A stretch of DNA of 64,000 nucleotides from Pholiota molesta (lineage: Eukaryota; Basidiomycota; Agaricomycetes; Agaricales; Strophariaceae): assembly GCA_014925825.1 (NCBI GenBank), contig JACGCK010000116.1, positions 84,882 through 148,881 of the forward strand, written 5' to 3'. This document shows positions 33,632 through 45,234 of the stretch, one piece after another. Below the pieces are notes generated by a model. The model did no database searches. It worked only from the letters and a program-made list of their open reading frames with translations, and was not told where the DNA came from. Each line of letters opens with the position of its first letter. The stretch's first letter is position 1. The translations under genes were made by a program, and so were the position numbers.

Positions 33632-34452
33632 ATGGTCAGCAGGGTCGGAACCGCTGAGGGTATCACAAAACGAGAAATCCCCCGGGTTGCTGGATCGTCA
33701 GCGGGTATGTGTTTTACAAACGTCGCGGATCACTGGAACCTGTTGACATTCAAAAACGTTCACGCACAGCATTTATAGCCATCGTTGCGATCCTCATAAT
33801 TATCATTGTTGTATCATGCTCTGCAGTGATATATCTATTGCGGGAGGACTCGGTACACAACGACCCGCGAGCGCGGCGCCAGCAATATACACGAAGCACA
33901 GCGCCATTCGGTTCCGTTCGAGACTGGTTCGCGCGCACCATGCGCATTTCAGGACCTAGCCAAGGCGCTGAATCTACGCGCCCAAATAAATCCAGGAGCG
34001 CCATGGTCCCCGGCGAAGGCTGGATGCACGCGAGAAGCACGAGCGACTGGGATTTGGACGCAGCTGGCGGCGACACCCGACACCCTCAAGACCCTATCTC
34101 TCCCCCGTCGATGCGCATGACAGACCGGGCCTCTGTAGTCTCACCACGATCTTCGAATTCTGGTGGCTCGTCCCCGGGGTCATCTGGGCATTACGCCCCC
34201 ATGCGCGGGCACTCGTCCGGCGGGCACTCCTCGCTCTCCCATCACGCCGTCACGATTGAATCGCAGCTATCACCGCCTCCCATTCGCCGTGTAGCGAGTC
34301 AAGAAGCGATCGTGTCTTCCACCGATTCCTATACGCATTTCTCCGACCACGATTCCACTGAAAACGTCAGCATCACCAATCCCTTCGCTGAGACGACCTC
34401 ACAAACTATCAGTACATTCAACTCGGGCTCCAAATTTATCGAAGCTCTATGA
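33632..34452 (+). CDS. Single-pass membrane protein, Ser-rich tail
   Basis: Two exons, 33632-33704 and 33770-34452, joined across GTATGT...CACAG to give 251 residues. The start MVSRVGTAEGITKREIPRVA leads directly into a transmembrane helix (FIAIVAILIIIIVVSCSAVI, about residues 26-46). The helix is followed by a long Ser/Pro/Arg-rich segment (SPRSSNSGGSSPGSSGH). There is no cleavable signal peptide; the short N-terminus and basic flank (LREDSVHNDPRARRQQ) favour a cytosolic tail. Function is unknown. The 65-nt intron removes a stop that would otherwise end the first exon's frame. Confidence 0.7.
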
Positions 34453-34954
34453 TGATGAAATATTTATGACCGTATCTGATTCATGGCTACCTCGTATTGC
34501 TCTGCGTTCCTATTCGCCCTTTTGGACAATATGCTGTTCAGGACAATTCCCTTGTAGTTTTATTGACGAAACTCATTCGCCACTTGGTCGCCATTGCTAG
34601 CTTGTGTTACCTCTCTTTTCTTGTTTGTAGATATATTATTATTTTATTGAGCTGTAGTAGACTGTAATTCTCTAGTCTCCAATTGTATAGCTCAGCCTAT
34701 TGACATCTATATTGGGTGTTCAAATGAGCGACGCCCTCTTATATCAGCGCATCTTGCAATAACGCATGTGCTAGGGCCTGCTGGGGCTATGTATGTAACA
34801 GAATGTTTGATGCGTAAGACTCACGGTACCCATTCCCGTAAAGATTCACTGGAACTTATTATATGGAAGTATATATAAGTAAGGACGACTCAGAAGACCC
34901 AGAAGCTCCGCAAAATAAGATTTGAACCAGTTAACTGGCGATTGCTCTTTGAAA
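34453..34954. other. Convergent intergenic region
   Basis: Shared 3' side of the membrane-protein gene (plus) and the DUF6697-like gene (minus). AT-rich, with probable poly(A) signals such as ATATTATTATTTTATTGAGC; no gene seen. Confidence 0.5.
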
Positions 34955-36831
34955 TTAGGCTCTTTGAAATCTGGTGACAAGAGTATGGACGTTATCCTTA
35001 TCTTCCGAAACACTGGTTGTCGAGCTTGGAGTTGTTGTAGATGACGTGGATGTCTCCTCTGATTCGCTCCGCTCAGGTTGGGCCAACTTGAGGAAGCGTG
35101 TTTTCATATCGTTCGCGAAGACATGATCATATTGGACACACTTCACACGGACAATGTCAATTTCCTAGCAGGATGGTCAGAATCATTATGAGAGGAGGGA
35201 ATGGCAATGGGCACCTCATCTCCATCCGAGAAAGCAGTTATGATATCATCTTCCGATACTGGCCTCCCTTTACCCTTCTCAATCGAAGCAACTTCCCGCG
35301 CAATAGTCCTTTCTTCCTCATCTTTGTCACCCATAGGAATAACTGAAGCCAAGCGAAGTGCAATGCGTGCGCGCATAGCAAGATATTCATAAACATACTT
35401 TCCCCTCAAAACCAGCAGGGCCCATTTTCGTTGTAACTATGTAATGGATTTTCGAAAAATGAGCCCAATAGACACATAGGAAGGAGGAAATAATGAAATC
35501 ACTTTTGGGGATTGCTTCCTAAAAAATTCAGCTGACATATTCCCGACCCATTCACCTTCATATTCACCTAGATAGCACCATTTCGACCATTCTGTAGAAT
35601 TTCTACAGAAAAGGGTGCATGAAAGATGTGGCAATATTTGATACCGAGAAGCGAAAATAAGTCCTGGAGCCCCAGGACGGCTAGGCATAGACGGACTTAC
35701 GCCCCATGTCGGGAAAACCACACGACGGCAAAAATTGCCAGATGGGTTCCGTTCTGCGGGAATGTATGTAAGAAATTTCCGATCGACATTGCCACCATAG
35801 CTAACTCGAAGAAATTTCCGATTGACCTCGAGGTTGAGGGGTGGTGGATGGATTGCGAGTGCTGCCGTTGATTGAAGGTATTTGTCGGTAGCGGAGTTGG
35901 GTGATGAGGAGGCGTGCTCAATGTCTGGCTCCTAAATAGCAGGTGTGAGGAGTGAGTCAATACTTATATCAATCTCAAGATGGGAACCGTACTTCATCAG
36001 ACTCATCAGACGAATCTGAGGTGTTGGAGTTCTGGGAATCAGAGTCACTCGATGATATTTCTTCTTCATTGACAATGTCATTTTTGCGGTCTCGACATTG
36101 GCTCGAGTCAAATTGCGTGGTATTGGTAGATTCCGAGTAGTGATATGAAGTTGCGTTAGTCGTGTTCACTATCATGGCTTCGGCCTTCATGGAAGGTATC
36201 TGAGCGCTTTGGAGTGGTTGACTCGCGGGTTCAACTGAGGCGATAATTTGGCAGTCTGCAGTCGAATTAACACTCAACGACTACAAACATCATAAAATAA
36301 GTTATGTATGGCATTCAGAAAACAAACACATACGCGCTCTGCCCTCTCCTTTCCTTTCAGTTTCTTTGACGAGCGCTCGGGCATGTCTACAATTTCCAAG
36401 GAGGGCGATCGTTCCTTGGGTGAAAATCAGCTTGAGTATAACCATAACAGTGAGAGGAATAAATACTTACGCGCTTTAAAGATAGTTTGGGGATTTCCGA
36501 CGTCGATGTAGCAGCAGTTCGAGATGGTTTGACCTGTATGGTAGTAATGAGTATCCCCTTGTTAGAAGGCCAATCAAAAGCTTACCTTCTTGCTGGCAGT
36601 AATAATCACGGTTGTGCCTTTCTTCAGCTCTACAAATTCCTTTTTTGCTAGGACAAGCTGTTGTCTGAGGACATTGTTTTCGTGTTCGACGTCGAGGAGT
36701 CGAGTCTGCCACTTGGCGACTTCATCGGTCAACTTGGCGACTTCTCGAATCTTCGCCGCATAGTCTACGCGAATGCGCGACTGAAAACCTTGTATCCGTT
36801 GTTCTGTATCTGACAGATTTAGATGATTCAT
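34955..36831 (-). CDS. Coiled-coil protein with DUF6697-like C-terminal region
   Basis: At least eight exons on the minus strand. The N-terminus (MNHLNLSDTEQRIQGFQSRI, LTDEVAKWQTRLLDVEHENN) is heptad-like coiled coil. Linker exons (VKPSRTAATSTSEIPKLSLK; PKERSPSLEIVDMPERSSKK) and a Ser/Asp-rich exon (SSSDSDSQNSNTSDSSDESD) follow. The C-terminal half reads NRKFLRVSYGGNVDRKFLT, PGAPGLIFASRYQ, TLFCRNSTEWSKWCYLGEYE, YLAMRARIALRLASVIP, DDIITAFSDGDE and VRVKCVQYDHVF. This pattern recalls the DUF6697 family common in agaricomycetes; the assignment is from memory of the pattern. Function unknown. The tail is Ser/Thr-rich and ends at 34955. Confidence 0.6.
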
Positions 36832-36849
36832 AAATCTGAGGGCTAGCTT

Positions 36850-37195
36850 GGAGAGTACAGGAGAGAAAGAAGATGAATGACGCGACTCGCCTTCAATTAG
36901 TATTACTATATTCGATCAATTCGTCCAACATGTGACCGCGTTGAAAAAATGGAAAGAAATTCCAATAAATGAATAAATCGAGAAAATACTGAATTGCACC
37001 GTGAATGCACATTTCAATCTTACACTTCGAGGCACCTGGATTTCCATGTTCGCATATATAAATGCCCTCAGGAGTACGAGGACTCAAAAAGTCTATGGCC
37101 GGCAAATGTTTTGATAGTGAGTAAGTATCATACAATCAGAATTAGAGAACGAATATAATGAATATAATGGAAAGTAATCAGATAATGAAATCATC
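36850..37195. other. Intergenic, no gene seen
   Basis: Lies between the 5' end of the DUF6697-like gene and the 3' end of the large gene at 37196. It contains the downstream AT-rich sequence with ATGAATATAATGGAAAG, and nothing coding is supported. Confidence 0.45.
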
Positions 37196-39895
37196 TTACT
37201 TAGATGATGGTAAAGCAATAGCAATCTTTTCAAGCACTTCAACAATTCGAGCCAAGTTGTTGTCAATAGACGCTAAGCGGGAGCCGATGTCAACAAGTGC
37301 CGATTCATTAACCATATTCTGCATTCGAGCAGGGTTTGGCGGAGCAGGAGGATCGATGTCGTCGATTGCATCATCTTGCAAATAATCAGGAAGGGTATAC
37401 GGCTCTAGAGGCGGAAGTTTCGCCACTTCAGTTGCATAGCTGATAGGGCGTGTTTCGTCCTTGCATTCGCCATACTTCGGGCAGAGGATGTAGCCCAAGA
37501 ATCCAAAGTGCTTGTTCGCGACTTTGTTTCCTTCGTGAAGGATAAATTTCAGGGCGTAAACCCGCCGGCATGACGTATCGACTAGAGCCCATGCTGACCA
37601 CTCCCATTCCCCTCCATGGACGCTGCGTCCAATGCCGAGATCCACTTCCGTCTGGCCCGATTTCAGCGCTTTGTAAACTGCTTTCTCCAGCTGCTTCACG
37701 CTGACTGTAGCAAAATCGGGACGAAAGACTTCGCTGGCTTCGTTGCCTGGCTTTATGTGGAGATAATTGCGTCGGTAGATAAAAGGGTCGTCGAAAAAGA
37801 AGAAGCCTCGGTCGATCTCCTCGCGCTTTTCGAATGGATATGGCTTGAATGTATATTCGAGGACCAGTGAACATCGCTCGCCCTCAATATCTTCCACAGT
37901 GAGTTTGATTCGGATCGGTCGATGGCGTGCCAAAAAGGCTCTATTGCGCCAGCGAATATTGAGCTTTGCATCTTCCTCTGATCGCGGTACCACCACTCGG
38001 AAATTGAGCCGCCACGACTGCCGCGGATCGATGGTCACAGGCAACAAGGTGCCATCGCTGTTGAGCACGGTACACGTTTCGACAGGAGCGTATTCTGGGT
38101 CGCCAACCAGTCGATATTCAGCCGATATCCCAGCTATCGTCACGGGGTTCAACGAGCCTGGAGTGTTATTGTTGAAAACAGATACGGTTCCTTGGAAGTA
38201 GTCGTGTTTTTCGTGGTCAAATTCTGGATTGGCGGCCAACGGAGGACTGGACATAACTTTGAGGATGACGCGGAGGGCTGGGGTCGTCCTTGTCCTGAAA
38301 TTAGTACGGACAGGACGAGAACTCCCATCTGAAAGCTCTGGACCAACACGGATGGGTTCTGGAAGATTATACGGAGAAGCTGGGGTATATGATTGTATTC
38401 CACCTTCAGAAAGTGTGATGATGTCGCCGGATTTGGTACAGGTTGAGATGTCAATGGGGCAGACCCGAACATAAGGATCGGTCGATGTGGTAGCTTTAGC
38501 AGTGATACGTATGCCGGTTATCTCCCCGGAAATTGATAAGTCCCACTCTGCCATCGCGTACTCGTTCTCGTCTGATGAGGTGCGGAAAATAAGTGTCCGT
38601 CGAGACAATCGGATAGATGTGGCGACTTCTGCCAATTCTTGGGCAGTAAACGTATTTAAGTAGTAGGGCTCTGAATGCCATACTCTGCCCACCACGATTG
38701 CCAGAGTGTTTTCCTTGGGTGGAGGGCCGTGAGACACCCAATGAAGAAGTTTGCTGACTGAAGCTTTCTGAACCTGGTCGGTTTCGAGGTTGGTATCTTC
38801 AACTGAGGCCCACTGCTCGTTCCCATAGATAATACCCAGAGATCGAGGGAAGAATGTGCCGTATGGATAGTCACAGTGATGTTTAGCACGATGTGTACCA
38901 AATTCGCAGGGATGAGAGGTGCTACAACAAAGAAAGGCCGTCGTATAGCGATCATATTCTGCGCGGTGGAACGAGCAGGCTTTGGGTCCATTCGTATACT
39001 CGGTAAATTCCTTCTCGCATTGGACGCAAACGAATTTTTGTTCTGCTTCAGCTGAGAGCATTTCTGCTGCCAGGTTCTTCAATCCGTCGACGATAGAAGA
39101 TTGTACGTTATCTCGCAGGATACCTTCGAGGCGAATGTGGTTTTGTTTGACGGAATCAGCTATGTTAGCGTTGAGCTGTTCCATGACCAAGTCGTCCATC
39201 ACGAGGTGTTGTTGCAGAGCGAATTCCTTGACGAGTTCTCGATCGTGCACCACAGCGTCAACGCTTCCGCCATGGGTAGCAACAAATGTTTCCGCCGCCG
39301 CATCGTCCTCATCCATAGGAACTGCACGCGTCAAGATATCGAGTTGGACAGATTGATGGATTTGTAGGCTCATCAAGAGATCCTTGCAGCAGGCATTGAC
39401 GGAGTCCACGCAAGTCGCGAATTTCTCGCGATTAGAGATGCTGAGACGACGGGCCACACGACTTTGCTTGCGGTAGGCGGCGATGAGGGCTACAGCATCT
39501 TTCATGGTATTATTGATTCGGTCAACGACTTTGCGGGTGGGATCCATGACCTCGATTTTGAGCAATATAGGAAGATGACCAAGCATGAAGGTTATGCGGT
39601 CCACGAGGTCGTCACATTTTGCATCGACGTCGACTGCTCGCTGTTCCATGTCGATGATGATCTTGAGCATAACGAATGCCGGAGCGACGAAAGGCAGCGC
39701 CTTGCCAATTTCTGAGATTTGGTCGAGAACTTGTAACGCATTAGCAATGATAGGAGCGCCACCGGCGGCTGGGCTAACGACGTTGGATGCAGTGGATAAA
39801 AAGGCTGATGATCTGACTGGGGCGGCCGGGGAAGGGGTGGTCACATCGCCAGGGCCATGGATGGTCTGATGCAATTCGCGATAATCCCTGCACAT
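37196..39895 (-). CDS. Large protein with MLKL/HeLo-like N-terminus and Cys/His-rich centre
   Basis: Open for 899 codons as one exon; an additional upstream exon is possible. Residues about 45-185 look like an all-helical bundle (ALQVLDQISEIGKALPFVA, MLKIIIDMEQRAVDVDAKCD, RINNTMKDAVALIAAYRKQS). This resembles the MLKL-NTD/HeLo-like domains found in fungal death and incompatibility proteins. A Cys/His segment follows (FVCVQCEKEF, PKACSFHRAEYD, FLCCSTSHPC, HRAKHHCDYPYG), recalling a CHORD-like or other zinc site. The remaining ~550 residues are beta-rich and unrecognised (EWDLSISGEITGIRI, RVCPIDISTCTKSGDI, WEWSAWALVDTSCRRVYAL). The C-terminus is a short helix (ASIDNNLARIVEVLEKIA). No kinase or NACHT domain is present. 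Function unknown; a role in cell death or signalling is inference only. Confidence 0.7.
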   Translation of the reverse strand: MCRDYRELHQTIHGPGDVTTPSPAAPVRSSAFLSTASNVVSPAAGGAPIIANALQVLDQISEIGKALPFVAPAFVMLKIIIDMEQRAVDVDAKCDDLVDRITFMLGHLPILLKIEVMDPTRKVVDRINNTMKDAVALIAAYRKQSRVARRLSISNREKFATCVDSVNACCKDLLMSLQIHQSVQLDILTRAVPMDEDDAAAETFVATHGGSVDAVVHDRELVKEFALQQHLVMDDLVMEQLNANIADSVKQNHIRLEGILRDNVQSSIVDGLKNLAAEMLSAEAEQKFVCVQCEKEFTEYTNGPKACSFHRAEYDRYTTAFLCCSTSHPCEFGTHRAKHHCDYPYGTFFPRSLGIIYGNEQWASVEDTNLETDQVQKASVSKLLHWVSHGPPPKENTLAIVVGRVWHSEPYYLNTFTAQELAEVATSIRLSRRTLIFRTSSDENEYAMAEWDLSISGEITGIRITAKATTSTDPYVRVCPIDISTCTKSGDIITLSEGGIQSYTPASPYNLPEPIRVGPELSDGSSRPVRTNFRTRTTPALRVILKVMSSPPLAANPEFDHEKHDYFQGTVSVFNNNTPGSLNPVTIAGISAEYRLVGDPEYAPVETCTVLNSDGTLLPVTIDPRQSWRLNFRVVVPRSEEDAKLNIRWRNRAFLARHRPIRIKLTVEDIEGERCSLVLEYTFKPYPFEKREEIDRGFFFFDDPFIYRRNYLHIKPGNEASEVFRPDFATVSVKQLEKAVYKALKSGQTEVDLGIGRSVHGGEWEWSAWALVDTSCRRVYALKFILHEGNKVANKHFGFLGYILCPKYGECKDETRPISYATEVAKLPPLEPYTLPDYLQDDAIDDIDPPAPPNPARMQNMVNESALVDIGSRLASIDNNLARIVEVLEKIAIALPSSK

Positions 39896-41116
39896 AGCCT
39901 CTGTTCAGAACGTCGAGCCATACGAATGACCTTGCAAGCTTACATTCTAGAGGTTTTGGAAGACGAATGAGTAACTTGGAAGATAACTTAGATAAGCAAT
40001 TGATGAGCAGCCCGTACGCGCAGACGAAATAGTATTGAAAAGCGCTCCCAACAAAGTGAATTCGATTCCCATCGTGTAGACTGTCACTGACTGTCGCTGA
40101 TTAAAGGCACAAACATCTCGTTAGACATTTCATTCTACCGTTGTTAAGGAGACAAAACGTCCTGACATACCAGACAATGTCAAAGACATTTTTGCAGTGC
40201 AAACATTGGTCTTTGTAGTTGGAGTCAATCCCGTTCGCTAGGTCGCTCGAACAAGCATGTCTGACGAGCTCAGGAAAAAGACCTGGTAAGCGTAGGCATT
40301 GGGAAAGATTGTAAGCTCGAGCTCGGCTTGTTTGGTGTGAAGCGTAAGCTGAGTGTAAGTATCTGGAAGCAATCTGGACTCGGAAGGTGTGAGAAAGCGT
40401 TGAAGAGAAATGGCGGCCCGTGGTTCAAGTTGGGCCACACTTCCTACTTTGAACTAACACCTCCTCCACTCACCTGGATGCATTGAACGTGGACTCAGTT
40501 CATAAATTCCAGCTTTATTCAGCATACGCGAGTCCCGCAGCCTCATTCCATGTTTGTGCCACCCCCTCAGCTTCGGGCTAGACCTCGCCTTTAGGCTTTC
40601 ACTCTGACTCGGAACGCTGAGCTTGCCATCCAGCCCTGCAAAATTATACCATCGACTGCCGTTGAGATGATTACAGGTTCTAACGAGTCGAAGTAACATT
40701 GGGAGTCGTAGTGTTCCTGCCAACTCCTCGCAGGCGGCAGCAGCTATCAAGACATGCAATTGACATGCAAGGTTCCTCGACATCTCTGTTCAATTTCGAC
40801 CGTCAAATCGCAATGAAGGTTCCAATTTATTTCTCTAGAAAGTACTTCTGCCCGACATCAAATGGTCGCGGGCGTAGATTATATGCTGCGGCTTTCCGTG
40901 GGGCTAGGAGCGGAGGTGTATACTTAGGGCGGGTGAACGCCACGACGAATATAGGATTCGTGATACCAATCAGGGATCACGAAGGTGCTGGAGTCTTCAA
41001 GCTTCGAATTTTTGATACCCATCCCGCATTAATCCGTCATTAAAAGGATCCAACTCCTCTGCAAAAACAGCCCTACAACCCCATAGCGACAATTTAAACC
41101 AAGCCCAAGAACTGCT
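39896..41116. other. Gene-poor region
   Basis: Short open frames on both strands (up to 114 codons) have no splice-supported extension or recognisable domain. The part nearest 41116 is presumably the promoter of the secreted esterase gene; the part nearest 39896 may hold the 5' exon or promoter of the large gene. Confidence 0.4.
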
Positions 41117-43545
41117 ATGATTCTCGCTCGAAACCTCGCAGTCTTTGCACTCTGTATATCATCCGTATTTGGAGCTCCTGCTGTACCCATCGTCAACCTA
41201 GGATATGCAACGTACCAAGGCATTATCGTTCAAGATACGCTGACGAACCAGACCAACACCAACTTTCTCGGGGTGCGATATGCTGCCCCGCCAACAGGTA
41301 AACACCTTCCGACCCATCGAGCTCTTCGCCTTCTTCTCATTTGCTCATACCGCGTTACGACCACCAGGCGCGTTGAGGTTCCGCGCGGCTTCAGCGCCTG
41401 CCTTCACTCCGGGAGTCCAGATGGCCGATGCACAGCCGGCGATCTGTCCCGCCGCAGGCTCAGGTACTGCGCCCACGACTCCTTTCAGAGCTGGGGCATC
41501 CTTCTCGTTGAGTACAGGCGCGCCGGCGCCTGCTTCCAATTCTTCTGGCTCAGGCGAGCCTGAGGACTGCCTTTTCCTCAAGTACGTCTTGTAGTATGCA
41601 ATGCTATGCATTGGGTGAATTGTAACACTTAACGACATTGTTCCCTGTTATGGCCAGCGTTTTCGTTCCCGGGGATCTAGGGAGCAAGAAAAACCTCCCT
41701 GTCGTCTTTTGGATTCACGGGTAGGTCATTGCTCTCCACTCAAGTTCATTCCCGAGAATCATTTCCGTGTTCTTTTATTAGTGGAGGCTATGTCTTTGGG
41801 AATGCTACCATATATACAGGCAATGACCTTCTACGAGAGGCCGGCGGAGGAGTGGTCGTTGTCGTCATCCAGTATAGGCTGGGTGTGTTTGGGTTCTTAC
41901 CAGGACAGAAAGTGAAAGATGACGGCCTTTTAAATGCAGGCTTGTGTGAGCTCGGTTTTTTTCATGGCAGTCAAAGATGTTGGGGCTCACTCGCTGCTTT
42001 TCTCTGCGCAATAGTGGACCAACAATTTGCTCTGCAATGGGTGCAACAACATGTGAGCACCGTGTTATTTTCCCTTACTGTGTGAATTACATTCTCATTG
42101 CGTTCGCATTCTATGCTCAGATCACTAAATTTGGAGGCGACCCAACGAAGGTGACCATCTGGGGAGAGTCGGCTGGGGCTGGATCCGTCCTCCAGCATGT
42201 AATTGCGAACGGAGGCAACACAACACCGCCTCTCTTCCGTGGCGCAATAACGAGCTCTATATATCTTCCTTCTCAATACGCATACAATGATCGTATTCCC
42301 GAGGTACGTAATCACGATCTTGATATCATGACTCGACGCTGAACTATTATGTCGATGTCGTCCTAGCTTCTGTTCAGCGAAGTAGTCTCGCAAACCAAGT
42401 ATGCCAATCCTTTTATTCTGCACGGACATTTGCAAAACTGAAATATTCTCACAGCTGCACTTCCGCGAAGGACACTCTAGAATGCCTTCGCACAGTTGAT
42501 GTGGACATCCTCCAGGCAGCCAACATAGAGATCAATAACAGCGGTTTCTTTGGGACCTTCGTCTTTGTCCCAGTCGTCGATGGGACATTCATTACCGCTC
42601 GACCAACGGAACTATTGCAGCAGCGCAAGATCAATACGGCATGAAATCTGTCTTATTCAGTTCCAGGTTTTAATGCTGATGGAACCTTGTTATTGATTAG
42701 AGGTTCCTCCTGTCCGTAACGAACGCTTTCGAAGGGACGCTATTCGTGAACCAGAGCACTGCGGATACCGTCCAGATTCCGCAGTACATATCTCAGCTTT
42801 TCCCTACTATTGGACCTGATGCAATCAAGACTGCGACTGCGCTCTACGCTGGCCTAGGCACGAATATATTCCAAGCGAACGCGATAATGGGAGAATGTAT
42901 GTATTTTTTTATGACTTTTCCCCCGTGAACATGGTAGTTTGACTTATGTGCTTTATTTATTTTCCAGCTATCTTTATTTGTCCGACGTATCTTCTTCTGC
43001 GTGCTTTCAAGAACAATGCTTTCAAGGTAAGACCGCCTTCTAATGCATATACCTCTATAACCATTGATCCCCCCTTCAACCTAGGGAGAATTCGCAATAC
43101 CTCCAGCTATCCACAGTGAAGATGTGGTCTTCTATTTCCCCTCGAATCCCATCTCGTTAAGCGCCTCTTCATTTCTTAAAATGCATTCTCCTTACCGTCT
43201 CGCACTAGCCAAAATCCCGGAGGTATCCCGGTTCTATTCCCCAATCCCGATTTCGACAAGGCGTTCCCCGAGGCGTTCCTCAATTTCGCACTGTCGCTCG
43301 ACCCGAACGTGAAGTGGGATCCCAGCAACGTCACTCCTCCCTGGGCGGCATGGGGGGAGAGAACGAGATGCTGTTCAATGAAACCGCGGCCGGCGCCCCG
43401 GATATCAGGGCGGTAACGACGGCGAAGGATTTGCTTCAGCGGTGCGAGTGAGTGCAGACGCTCCTCCCCCGATGACCGGTCACTCAGTTTTGTTTATTCT
43501 GCGTCCAGATTCTGGGAAAGCGTTGCCGCGCAAACGGCACAGTAA
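41117..43545 (+). CDS. Secreted type-B carboxylesterase/lipase with apparent frameshift
   Basis: Alpha/beta-hydrolase that cleaves ester bonds outside the cell. The signal peptide is [20 protein letters not shown]. The oxyanion loop is split by an intron (WIHG|GGYVFGN). The nucleophile Ser is in [10 protein letters not shown], the Glu is in [12 protein letters not shown] and the His is in [12 protein letters not shown], so the full triad is present. More than ten short introns were seen. Exons continue [20 protein letters not shown] to VTPPWAAW, where the frame breaks at a run of six G (43352-43357). One extra base is needed to enter [17 protein letters not shown] and the final exon [15 protein letters not shown] (43545). 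As read, translation stops at 43414-43416. The break lies after all catalytic residues. It could be a real mutation or a homopolymer base-call error. Confidence 0.85.
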
Positions 43546-44169
43546 CTGCTCGAATGCGCAATAGAGGGGACATTCATAAGAGTGTTCAGATTCAATTGCT
43601 TTAACGCCTAGGTCCAGAACCCTCTTTGCTAGATATGGATAATAGAGAATTAGAGGATAACGCATATCGATTGATATGTTGAAAGTCCTTGAGAGCAAAG
43701 GGCAACATTATACCACGTCTAGTCCACACATCCAAATAGCTGTCAACTTGCTCAAATGATGTACGCGAGTTGAAGGGATGGCCATGCTTCAAATTTTGTC
43801 CACAAAATCTCAAAGGTGTCCACAGGTGGATTCTTATCGTTGGCACACGTCAATTCTCAAGATCTCAATTCCCAATGTCTTCTACGTCTTCCACGAATAA
43901 TAAATAACTCATTCTAATTTAGCTCCCATCTTCACTTTCGGACTGGCGGTAGGCCATTTATGAAAACCATCAACCAGTACTGCCCACCCGTATGATTCCA
44001 ACTTGAATGCCTCTCGATTTGTACACAATATTTGTACTGCGACGGGTATTTGGAAGTGTAATTTATGTAAGATACCTGCCTCACGCCACGACCTTACGTA
44101 TATGGTCATACGTCGGTGGTAAGTATTTGTGGAAAAAACTGCGTTCAATTTTTTCGTCCGCTTACCACC
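43546..44169. other. Intergenic, no gene supported
   Basis: Between the esterase stop and the SET gene. Short open frames only; none continues across plausible splice sites. Confidence 0.45.
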
Positions 44170-45234
44170 ATGGATGGTCCTCGAAATGGCCTTCTTGTAA
44201 TAGCCAAGCACCTTACCAGCGTGACGTTCTCTTCCAAGACGGCCGTCGAAATCGACTCCATCTTGGTAACAGGTTTATGTGGTCAAAGAACGAAGAAGAA
44301 AGGCAAAAGATTGCACAACATGCAGACGCTCTCCACCGCATGCAGTGTAGACGACGAAACTCGCGACGGCATCTATTCCACTTTCCAGGAAAACAAAGAT
44401 AAGCTATGTTTCCAATCCCCTCAGACGTACTTGGCCTGCGCAAACCAGATGGCGAAATCCATACACGAGGATTCAAGACTGCTCGAAACTCAAGGCGTTG
44501 GAAGCCTAGACATTATTGAATGGTAATTCACGTCTGCTGTCAGATATTATTGTGCTTAAAAATATGTATTACAGGTGCATCGCTGCTTACTCGATGGTGA
44601 TAAATCCCGAGTCCTGCGTCAAACTATCCTGCGTAAGAATGGGAGTGGAGGACACGCTTGGCTTTGCGATCCATGCGGTGATGCCGATAAAAAGCCAGCA
44701 AGTTATATATGAACTCGTCGGCCTAAAGCCAGAGGACGGAAAGGCGGAGACTTCGCAGGTTTTGGATATCAAACCCAGTCCCAGTCCCAATTCCAATCAA
44801 TCCACTGATGTCAAACGCGTTCTTTTCGGCCCTATCAGGTTCATTAATCACATCTGCTCGACGCCAAACGCAGAGGTGAGTCTATTGTGCTTTTTCCTCA
44901 GTATTGGGGGCTGATCCTAAGCCAGTACGTGGCGGTCGAAGAGACCTCCGGTTTCTATGTAAAGGCTCTCCGGGATATCGCCCCTGGTGAAGAACTCCTC
45001 ATCAATCATGGCGAGGGATGGTTTGCAGACAAACCCGGAGGTTGTCCATGTCTAACGTGCAAACCCGAACAGAAACTCAACAAGTTAAAACGACCGGCAG
45101 AAGAGAAAGACGAAGCTACCATCCAGGCGGAGAAACAGGCTTGTCGCAAGGCGAAACGACAGAGGACCAAAGAGAGAAAGAAGCAGAAATGGAATGCAAA
45201 GGGGAGCGGTATGGCTGGACCGTCCGGGATTTAG
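44170..45234 (+). CDS. SET-domain protein with altered catalytic position
   Basis: Three exons: 44170 to about 44520 (MDGPRNGLLVIAKHLTSVTF...GSLDIIEW), a second starting CIAAYSMVINPES, and a third starting YVAVEETSGF. SET motifs: LGFAIHAVMPIKSQQVIYEL, then RFINHICSTPNAE (the NHxC box), FYVKALRDIAPGEELLINHG and a post-SET Cys motif CPCLTCK. SET enzymes transfer methyl groups from SAM to lysines, usually on histones. The usual catalytic Tyr in the GEELxxxYG motif is His here (INHGEGWF), so activity is doubtful. The tail is Lys/Arg-rich (KQACRKAKRQRTKERKKQK), a likely nuclear localisation signal. The start Met is the first in frame after a stop; an upstream exon cannot be excluded. Confidence 0.72.

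Noticed and set aside
34910..34945. GGTTCAAATC-like sequence (reverse strand) resembling a tRNA T-loop
   Set aside because: No matching T stem, anticodon arm or acceptor stem could be drawn around it.
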